64,000 nt of DNA, taken from assembly GCF_003286085.1 (NCBI RefSeq), contig NW_020825298.1, positions 9,424,001-9,488,000 of the forward strand, in the 5' to 3' direction. A model generated the notes under the pieces. It made no database searches, was not told the DNA's origin, and saw only the letters and a program-made list of their open reading frames with translations. Position numbers and translations under genes: made by a program. Source of the DNA: Drosophila persimilis. Taxonomy: Eukaryota > Arthropoda > Insecta > Diptera > Drosophilidae. This document shows, piece after piece, positions 56,570-64,000 of the stretch (position 1 is the stretch's first letter; each line of letters begins with the position of its first letter).

Positions 56570-57475
56570 TTTGCACTATTTTTTTATCCTACTTTGTTTC
56601 ACTTGTTACTTGATTGGATCACACGCGTACAACAACGGACTTAAAAACGATATAAAAACTATCGTGAACTATCATTTATTTTCAGTTTAGATTCCATGTC
56701 CAGGGAATAAAATAGACAGTTAAGTCATGTTATATGTACAGAAATCATTTTCTATTTTAGAAATCTGGCACTTACCTGGAATAAATGTAGACTTTTCTTT
56801 AATTCTTATTTTTTCTTAGCTGTAAAGATTTTCATCAGCTTTAAACAGGCATCAACCCACTGTGCGTTAAAGTGTCGTTTTTGGCGCGCACATACAGGCC
56901 TCTCTCTCTCACTTAGCCGCTCTCCAACAGCTGATTGGAGCGGTATTGCTTTTTTCGGTGGTGGTCTTGAAAAATAAACAAAAAAACCCGCTTGTGTTGT
57001 TGTTGCTTCGTTATAAATTCAAAAAAATGCGGAACTCAAGATCTGCATAAATGATGCGATCTATTTATAAGGCTTACACAATTATATATGTATACATATG
57101 TATGTATATACGATTTTGGGATATGATATGCACAGATTGTTTTAAATTGAATTATATTTAGATTGAAATAAATTGCTTATCAATTGGTGCACTCTTTGCA
57201 CAAACACACACACGCGCGCAAGGGAAGCACTCACACACGCGACGTTGCAGTTGACACAGTTATGGGACGTATGGGAGAGGGGGTTGGGGATTGTGGGCAA
57301 GGTACGGTACGAGTACACGAATCGGATAAGAGATTGGGATTGTATTTCGACACCGTGTTATACGAAACGTTTCTAACAAGCTACGCGGCTATATTTACAC
57401 ACTATAATTAATATTTTTTGACTAATTTCCGAGTTTTGACAACTTTTTCGTTGCGTTGGAATTTTGTTGTTGTTT
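56570..57475 (-). other. CLIP-190: CLIP-190 5' untranslated region with a probable short intron
   Basis: On the minus strand CCAG|GTAAGTGCC at 56776/56775 is a strong donor, and TTTTTAAG| at 56640/56639 is a plausible acceptor about 70 bases before the start codon. This removes a 136-base intron. The upstream exon would run from the Motif 1 promoter near 57.48 kb. Other 5' structures are possible. Confidence 0.4.
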
Positions 57476-57477
57476 GT

Positions 57478-57600
57478 ACTGACTAAGTGTGACCGCGGAT
57501 TTTTCGATCAAAAATACCGTCCAACCCTTAGAAATAAACCAAAATATACCGTCTCATTTGAAAAGAATACCGAATACTGAGGAATTCAAGTTTTGTTATA
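57478..57600 (-). promoter_or_regulatory. CLIP-190: CLIP-190 promoter: Motif 1 and GGTAT-type elements
   Basis: The minus strand reads CGGTCACACTT at 57485-57495, a 10/11 match to Drosophila core-promoter Motif 1 (YGGTCACACTR), bound by M1BP. Upstream of it (higher coordinates) are ATACCG repeats, which read CGGTAT on the minus strand and resemble Motif 6. The block is homologous in inverted orientation to the promoter at 63.59-63.72 kb. Motif 1 promoters are typical of broadly expressed genes. Confidence 0.55.
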
Positions 57601-57990
57601 CATATTCCTCGTTTTTGATATTACTAGCGTCGATTATTACTAGCTAGATGGACCTCTCAGCCCTACCCACATAATTTTATCTGATTAATGAGTCAATTTT
57701 CTACTTGACTGGCTTATTAAATACTTGACTTTGATTGTATTTGCCCCAATTTGGGTCCTGAACAACTTAGCCCACTTAAGCCCCTTATATTTAAATAGTT
57801 CAACTACTTGAGGTAAATGACGGAAAATATAAACGATTGTACGTTTTTATTGTAGATCCATGCCATCTTTCCTTTGAATTTCAAAAAACACCACGATATC
57901 TTTCACTTGAACTGCGCTAAAATATACCGTCGGTTAAATTTTGACCTCAAAAAATGCCGAAAAGTATTAAAAATACCTTGTGGTACTGAC
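57480..57990 (+). repeat. Promoter-linked repeat block P (inverted partner of 63390-63722)
   Basis: Reading + here against − at 63722 downward, about 190 bases align from GTGTGACCGCGGA through ATACCGTCTCATTTGAAAAG and TTTTTGATATT to ATTACTAGCT. After a gap of about 270 bases unique to this copy, alignment resumes with ACCGTCGGTTA, TTTTGACC and CCGAAAAG at 57940-57990. The retrotransposon insertion present in the other copy is absent here. Confidence 0.7.
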
Positions 57991-58079
57991 TTACGGATGG
58001 ACTTTTTTGGGAGAGCTTGCAATGCAGCTATCGATATATTATTTCGGCGTTATATCGATGATACAATGTACTGATATTT

Positions 58080-59150
58080 TGGTAGTTGTTAGCTAGGGTC
58101 ACACCTATTTTTTTCAAAAATTTCAGCGGTTTCCGATAATTATCCAATATTTCCTATATCTCCCCGCCATCTCATCAGCAGCCACACAACGGAAATCGGA
58201 AATGAAATACCGTAGGTTCGGTTCAATCCAAAAAAAAACATAAATTCTTCATTAAGGTCCATACGCTTAGAAATTCAACAGGTTCCCACATTTAATATAT
58301 CACATTGCATATTATTTTTATTGTTTTCTGTTAACAAATCTATTCGTACACGCTAAACAACCTCTTTCGACAATTCGTCACTTTATTATTAATTCCACCA
58401 TGGGCCGGCAGAAACCGAGCGCAGTTGCACGGACCAATCCAGCTCCATGCTGCCGCTGCCTTTTTGCATATTTATTACATACATACATATCATGTATATG
58501 TATACATACACGAACAGTCGGACTATGCACAAACGGCTTCATAATTCTGCTCGGCTGCCGAAGCGGTCAGTCGTCAGTCAGTCGTGATTTTTTCTGCGAA
58601 AATGAAATTTTACACTAAAAATAATGTTCAACGTAAAGTGGGATGATCGTTTTTCCTTTTTTGAAAAAATGGATGGCGGTGCGCAATGCTTGATTAGCCA
58701 ACACATTTCAGCTCGCTGCCCTTTTTTTTTTTTTGTAGAGGCATAAGGAACTTATAGGGGTTGAGCGTGCTTCGAAATTACCGGAATTTAAAGCTAAAAT
58801 TCTTCTTATATATGGGAGAGAAATAATATTCTAATGTTTCCTAAGAATATTTTGTTTTTATTTTGTTTGGCGCAAAGCATCTTCCTTTATATGAAATAAA
58901 TTTTTTCAGTGTACAGCAAGATACGTTTTGGCTTCGTGTGCCTGCGCACACAAACACACTAAAATATGTGAGTGCTGCCCGCTTTTTATTAAAAAAAAAA
59001 GTTTCTAGCTTAAAACAATCGAAAAAAAAGGGCTGAAAATGTTCAATCAAAACAAAAAAAAAAAAGCTTAAATAATGGCGTTAACCATTTTCTGATAAAG
59101 TGATAATTATTATGTATTTTATAGAATTTTCATTAACTCATCCAGCTCTG
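58080..59150. other. No gene recognised
   Basis: AT-rich with homopolymer runs. The TCAGTC repeats at 58566-58585 resemble initiators but no transcript structure follows. A start-to-stop frame at 58400-58618 has no domain. Confidence 0.45.
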
Positions 59151-59318
59151 AAGGGCTAGCTTGTGATTCGCATTCCTACGATATTTATAGAAATTTCCCC
59201 CGCTTGGTCATCAAAAAAAGCCACATCTGCGGGAAAAGAGCGTAATCGGCAGCACTGGTGCCGTCTCTAATATGTAAACTGAGAGCAGCGCTGCCGACAG
59301 AGGCAGAGCGCCGTCGCC

Positions 59319-59326
59319 TATAAATA
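59319..59326 (+). promoter_or_regulatory. TATA box of a compact transcription unit or solo LTR
   Basis: TATAAATA lies 34 bases upstream of GCAGTTTTTC (A at 59353), an initiator-like start, in a locally GC-rich island. AATAAA follows at 59517-59522. A promoter and poly(A) signal within about 200 bases is the layout of a retrotransposon LTR (R region) or of a very small gene. Confidence 0.5.
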
Positions 59327-59389
59327 TGGGGCTGCCACGCCGCCGCCGTCGCAGTTTTTCACAACCGCCACGCTTTAAACATTAATACC

Positions 59390-59521
59390 ATGCATAGCAG
59401 CCATACTCGCACTAACAAATTTGTATACATCATACTTCTGTCTACCACACCGCTCCTCGGGGTTGCGGAGGTTTGCGGCCTCAGCGCCGCAATATGCTCC
59501 GCCGGCCTATCTTTAAAATAA
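59390..59521 (+). CDS. 43-residue ORF in a TATA/poly(A) cassette (uncertain)
   Basis: ATG at 59390, 37 bases after the predicted start, opens a 43-residue frame that ends at TAA 59519-59521, which overlaps the AATAAA signal. The predicted peptide has basic residues at 7 and 10, a hydrophobic run at 11-26 (FVYIILLSTTPLLGVA) and two cysteines at 29 and 36, as a short secreted peptide might. A kB-like GGGGAAATTTC (minus, 59190-59200) and GATA sites near 59.1 kb lie upstream. The surroundings are transposon-rich, and the layout fits a solo LTR equally well or better, in which case the frame is accidental. No family was recognised. Confidence 0.25.
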   Translation: MHSSHTRTNKFVYIILLSTTPLLGVAEVCGLSAAICSAGLSLK

Positions 59522-59585
59522 ATTCGTACTTAAAAAATTAATGTCATAATATCTATAGTGTATATCCTCAATTTTCCAACTATTG

Positions 59586-60594
59586 TATTTTTTTTTTTTT
59601 TGGTTTTTAAATTATCCCAAGGATGATCGGAATTTTTATCGTAGCACTGTAGCCACATTGATCAGATACTGGTGATGCAGTTTGGCGAGTTTGACAGTTC
59701 GGTAAATAAAACAAAAAAATTAATTAACTGTTTTAGAATATAAACTGAATTTACTTTATAACATGATGAAGAAAAAAGGGGTCAAAAGTTTAAGTCAGCA
59801 GTTTTGATGAAGATTGCCAGCTCTCTGAGATGTAGCGACTCTTTTTTGATTAATAATTGATGTAAATTGTTATAATATTTAAAGATTTTGCATTTCCTTC
59901 TGAGCCCGGCAAATCTTTGGCAATCGAAGATCAGGTGTTCGGCGTATTCGGTTACATTGCACGTTTCGCAGATATTTGAGTCAATTGCTTTGATTCTGTG
60001 TAGGAAGACTTTGTCGTATGTGTGTCCTGTCATAAGTCTGTTAATGGTCTTGATGCTTTTAGCATTCCATTTGAGAGAATAATGCCAGCGTTTACTGGGT
60101 ATGTCTGGAAATAGTCTATGAGGCATACACTTCATCCTGTAGTCCTCATTCCATTTGTATACTAAAAAGTTCCTAATTTCTCTTTGAGCCTCCTTGTAGC
60201 TGTATTTTATATTTATTGTAACCCCCTCACTTGTAGCAGCTTTTGCTGCTATGTCAGTCTTTTCGTTGATGGCCACACCCTTGTGACCAGGGACCCATAG
60301 AATGTCAAGTTTCACTAGGTACGAGTCTGTATTTTTATTTTTAATTAAATTAATAGCTCCTAATCCATCACTTAAAATCATAGCCTTTTTGTAATTATAT
60401 TTAACACATAGTTCGCAGGCCTTTTTAAGGCCTACATAACTATGCGTACTTGGACATCGAAGTATTAGTAAACGTTGGTGAGCTCCTGGCCATTGCCGGA
60501 GTTCGACTTGCGGCTGACGAGAACTATAGAGCTGGAAGCCTCCTTGGCGTTGTTGATTGCCGTTGTTGTTGTGTTGTGTGTTCTGTTTTTTCAT
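59586..60594 (-). mobile_element. 5'-truncated non-LTR retrotransposon, RNase H end (I/Jockey-like)
   Basis: The minus-strand frame 59782-60594 carries, from about residue 44, the end of a LINE ORF2. It has an RNase H region with the WVPGHKG motif and a following IAAKAA segment, then the C-terminal Cys-His cluster CETCNVTEYAEHLIFDC. A 3' UTR ends in a poly(A) tract (T-run at about 59587-59601 on the + strand) preceded by the GCTACGAT...CCGATCATCC signature. Reverse transcriptase is missing, so the copy is dead on arrival. The first 43 residues are Asn/Gln-rich and may be flanking DNA read in frame. RNase H is found in the I clade and a few others. Confidence 0.75.
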
Positions 60595-60974
60595 AGCATC
60601 GCTGTGTGGCTGTAAAAATTCCCACCGATCCGCTAAAATTAACTCCCAACTGCATCCTTGAGTCTCCCCAGTTAATCAGCGAATCAGCTCCTGCGCCTAT
60701 GCACTGCGCCTACCATCATTGCAGAAATCCCCACTAGTCGTAGTTTACGGTTTAAGCGAATTTTTTTCAAAGTTTCTAAGTGGAAAATAATATACAAAAT
60801 CCACAACAGATTATATCATTCTTTCCTTATTCCGTCACTGTGCGAGGGGCCCGCTTAGAGTCCGTGAAGAATCCAATTGGATTGGATAATATACTAAGTA
60901 TATCTCTGAGGAATTTTTTTGCATTTAACAAAACGAAATGAAAGAATTGTTTATATCGGACTATCTGCTAATGT

Positions 60975-62560
60975 TTATAAATAATATCTACTCGTACTCG
61001 TATTCAAAATTCTCGTACATGGGACTTCCTTTCTGATGACCTGTGGGGAAATCTCCTGCGCCTGTGCCTGCGACCAGTCCAGGGGATCTCCGAAACCCTT
61101 ACAGAAGAGGCTAAAGGAGGAGGGAGAGACCACACGCACACAAATGTTAGTCAGCCAAATCGAATCGAATCGGATCGTGGACAGCTTATAGTTACCTATT
61201 TCTTCGGTGGATTGCAGCTCCAGGCCAAGCAATACAACCTCATTGGTCTCTGTACAAATTGCGACTTGTGGTATTGTATTGCTGGTCCCATTTTTCCTCC
61301 CAGCATGAAAATGAATGTTCTTTTAAATACCTCATAATTTCTTGCTCCATGATCTTCCTTTTTTGTTGTATACTCGCTCTGTCCTTATTCCCTGGCGTTT
61401 GTATTGTTCAGATGGCTCGTTTTAATTGAACCTTTTTTTTACCAATGAAGTGGAGTTAGTCTTGGTTAATCGCTACTGCCGGTACTCGAGATCCGAGCGC
61501 CGCATGCGCTTCAGCTGACAATCCCTTCTCGATACTCTATCCACACAAAAGAATTTCTTCATGACATTATTCCCATGCCACACTTGGGTGCAATTTTTAG
61601 ATTAACTCCCGACAAGAGCATCCTTCACTTGCAAGTCTATCACAAGTTTTGGCAAGATTTTTCACACTTCATAGCAACCTTCAATCCATCCTCGGGTCTT
61701 TCCTAATTTCTTGTTTTCTTCCTTTGATTTTTTGTGATTTGCCCGCCGGATCCGTTGCTGGCTTTTTTTTTAAACGCCATTCATCGACAAGAGCTTGCGG
61801 TTTTTTGGAAGGAATTTGCAGTTTGGCCTATGTTTCTGTTCTTTAACTTACCTTTAAAAATAAAGTATTGAAGAATAATTAACGAAAATATATAAATAAA
61901 ATGGAAACGCTGTCTTTTTGAATTTCAACTTCACTATTTCACTTGTATTAAATTCCGAATTTTTTATTCAATTTTAATTTTTTCGAGCTCCGAATATATG
62001 TTGTCTCCACAAATTCAAACTAACTCAATATTTTGCCCAATTCAGTCCTAAGGTGAACTCGTATGTGGCTCTGGGGCTATATTCGTAAAAATTTGTTAAG
62101 CAGTAAAAGTATATATCTTTATAAAGTGGCTTTTTTATAATTTTGAAAGCATATGTACGTGTGTTTTAATATATAATATCGGTTTCGAAATGTAAAAGGC
62201 TGTACAATTGTCCATTGATAAGGAAACCATACAAAAATGCAAATAAATCTTACTCCAAATAATAAAAGAACAATTTAAATTTGAAATTGAGACAAAAATG
62301 GAAAGAATTACAAGTCATAGGACACATAGGGTCATGACTGGCAGCAGATTCTGGCTCTGTCTGGGCCTTGCCTCCTAGATTTTAGCAAAGTCACGGCTCT
62401 CCCCTCTCGACCCCTCTTTGCCGATAGTGCAGACTGAAGAAATGGCTTGGGGGTTAGGTCCAAACTGATACAACAACATAACAGCGGCAGCATCCTTAAC
62501 AGTGCGACTGCTTGGATGCGAATTTATCGCACATGTTTTCTGTTCGATTGATTGTTAAAC
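60975..62560. other. No gene assigned; one unexplained minus-strand frame
   Basis: A minus frame open from about 61318 to 60975 includes VAICTETNEVVLLGLELQST, which reads more protein-like than its surroundings. It has no start codon upstream of that segment, no clear splice acceptor and no domain I know. The rest of the stretch is AT-rich with no element recognised. Confidence 0.3.
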
Positions 62561-62591
62561 CACCGCACCTACGTTGTCTGCCTTAATCCAA

Positions 62592-63166
62592 AGACTATAC
62601 AATACCATACCAAGATGTTGCATGAGGAACAAATTCTTTTTCAATTTTCGTTTGACGCTTCATGGTACGGGCGCGCGGGGCTATTACTTCAATTCTCTTT
62701 TACGCTACCTTCGCCTCCGAAATGCTACTCGGCTTCGTCAATGCCTCGATCAGCGTCGAGTCGGTGTGTCTCAAGAAAGAATACAAAAACAAAATATGAA
62801 TCGTCTGCGTACCGAAACCGTAGGGCAGCGCGGTCGCTGATGTCTTTGGCGCGGCACAGTGGGGACTCAGCCGAAATAGTAAAAAAACTGTATGAGTGCT
62901 TTAGATAAATTTAATGTACGCATCTAATAAAGAATTTTCCAATCGAATTTTCCGCGACCACCGCTTCGACGGTGCTGAGGCTCGAGAGTCCAGAATTGCC
63001 GAACAGACGAAACCGATGGGCAGCGGGGTCGCGGTAGAGACGAAGTACAGGCGAAAAGGGAATTGAAACCCCGCGCGCTCCCTCGTGCCTTTTGGGTTCT
63101 AATGTTAGGACCCGCCATAGAACAGCTTTTTGGTCGCTCATGCAACATCTTGGTATTGTATAGTCT
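62592..63166. repeat. Inverted duplication, about 575 bases
   Basis: The left arm at 62592-62626 (AGACTATACAATACC, an extra ATACC, AAGATGTTGCATGAG) is the inverted match of the right arm at 63137-63166, which lacks the extra five bases. Further in, weaker similarity continues, for example GCGCGCGGGG followed by TTCAATTC and CTTTT on both arms. A conceptual RLYNT...GARGF/Y..NSLL pattern is readable on each arm. The arms are diverged copies, not a fresh palindrome. Confidence 0.55.
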
Positions 63167-63389
63167 GCTTAAGCTCAACTACATGAAATTCCAATTTAAG
63201 CAGTACAAGCTTATGATGCTCGATTATCAGATGGGTCGTGGCTGACTAGAGTTAGGTGGACTGAAGTCTGGTAGAATAAGAGCTTATCCGCACAAAAGTA
63301 ACGGTTCTTTTCAATCTAGTCCTGTGCATGAACAAAAAATATTCATCGATATATTTATTTATTATATATTCGTTTGTAGAGAGACCTTT

Positions 63390-63722
63390 TACGTTATTTT
63401 TAAAACTTTTCGGTATTTTTTAAAGGTCAAAATAACCGACGGTGTATCGGTACATAATGGTATATTTTATCAATTTCATCTATTAGTACTATTCTTTTTT
63501 TTTTTTTTTTAAATCATCTCAAGGATGATCGGATTTTGATCGTAGCACAGCTAGTAATATTCGATGGAATATCAAAAACGTGGAATATGTGAACAGAACA
63601 TGAACAGAACTAGAATTCGTCAGTATATTTACGGTATTCTTTTCAAATGAGACGGTATATTGTGGTATATTTCCGAGGCTCGTACGGTATATTTTTGTCA
63701 ATTTGTCCGCGGTCACACTGGT
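63390..63722 (+). repeat. Promoter-linked repeat block Q (inverted partner of 57480-57990)
   Basis: Homologous to block P on the opposite strand (see that entry). Includes a match to Motif 6 (TTCGGTATTTTT, 63409-63420), several GGTATATT elements (63655-63692) and the Motif 1 at 63710-63720. It is interrupted at 63495-63551 by a tiny retrotransposon 3' fragment. Confidence 0.7.
63495..63551 (-). mobile_element. 57-base retrotransposon 3' fragment with target duplication
   Basis: The minus strand reads GCTGTGCTACGATC...CCGATCATCC...poly(A), the same 3' end as the element at 59586-60594. It is flanked by TAGTACTATTC (63484-63494) and TAGTAATATTC (63552-63562), an 11-base target-site duplication with one mismatch. 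The homologous block P has the uninterrupted site. Confidence 0.75.
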
Positions 63723-63730
63723 TTTGTATT
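63682..63730 (+). promoter_or_regulatory. Motif 1 promoter of the next gene to the right
   Basis: CGGTCACACTG at 63710-63720 is a perfect YGGTCACACTR Motif 1, preceded by CGGTATATTTTT. Downstream sequence (63.72-64.0 kb) looks like a 5' UTR. It has CGTCGTCG, a (GT)n run at 63794-63806, an A/G-rich stretch, and small upstream ATGs (such as 63946) that stop quickly. The coding part must lie beyond the window. Confidence 0.6.
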
Positions 63731-64000
63731 TTGTTTTCGTCGTCGTATGGGTTCGCTCGCATCGTTTTTCGATTCTGTTCGTCTGCGGAGGTCGTGTGTG
63801 TGTGTGAGGAAGAAGAGAGGAGAATAAACAAGAAGTAGAAGCCGCAGCAAGGAAGCCTCAAAAGGAAAATCCAATTCCCGGAAATCTTATCAATGAGCAT
63901 TTCATAGCGTTAGCCGCTAGAATAATTTTAAAATAAAATCAGCAAAATGCCTACGATCTAATCGCGCTTTTTGCTTAATCGTTTTAAAGTCTTTGATAGT

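Larger units (their letters stand above)
59160..59580 (+). mobile_element. Possible solo LTR
   Basis: GC-rich promoter island with TATA, initiator and AATAAA within 205 bases, lying next to a retrotransposon relic. I could not fix the TG...CA ends or a target duplication, so the limits are approximate and the alternative of a tiny gene stands. Confidence 0.35.

Noticed and set aside
60975-61318. Minus frame containing VAICTETNEVVLLGLELQST
   Set aside because: Reads protein-like but has no start codon, splice link or known domain; kept only as an unexplained frame.

Overview
The window is Drosophila nuclear DNA. The genes are intron-bearing, with short GT..AG introns, Drosophila core-promoter motifs (Inr+DPE, DRE, Motif 1) and long AT-rich introns full of microsatellites. 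The proteins are those of the chromosome 2L 36B-C region of D. melanogaster (Dif next to dorsal, CLIP-190). Several residues differ from what I remember of D. melanogaster, so another Sophophora species, perhaps obscura group, is likely. The sequence alone does not fix the species.

Layout. 1-14316 is the 5' region of Dif: an Inr/DPE promoter at about 2.9 kb, then a large first intron with some repeat remnants. 14343-21012 (+) is Dif, the Toll-pathway NF-kB factor. It has two C-termini: a spliced A form (659 aa) and a B form (998 aa) made by reading through the donor at the end of the Rel domain. 21390-23697 (-) is UBR7 (UBR box plus PHD finger), and its single intron contains an entire radial-spoke gene, RSPH9, on the + strand (21917-22824). 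A DRE lies between UBR7 and the divergent Rpb11 (24148-24972, +), which encodes the RNA polymerase II subunit. Rpb11 ends tail to tail with CLIP-190 (25306-56569, -), a microtubule plus-end protein with two CAP-Gly domains, a long coiled coil and two zinc knuckles. CLIP-190 has at least three cassette exons in its head and two candidate truncated ends.

57.4-64.0 kb is the most unusual stretch. The CLIP-190 promoter (-) and the promoter of the next gene (+, TSS near 63.72 kb) are inverted copies of one Motif 1/GGTATATTT-rich block. The 5.7 kb between them holds a 5'-truncated non-LTR retrotransposon, a TATA/poly(A) cassette with a 43-codon ORF (solo LTR or tiny gene), and an inverted duplication.

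The genes do not form one pathway. Dif is immune and neuronal, UBR7 is a chromatin/ubiquitin factor, RSPH9 is axonemal, Rpb11 is general transcription and CLIP-190 is cytoskeletal. What they share is dense packing: a nested gene, convergent 3' ends and a shared divergent promoter. Exon boundaries were worked out by hand from splice consensus and reading-frame continuity.
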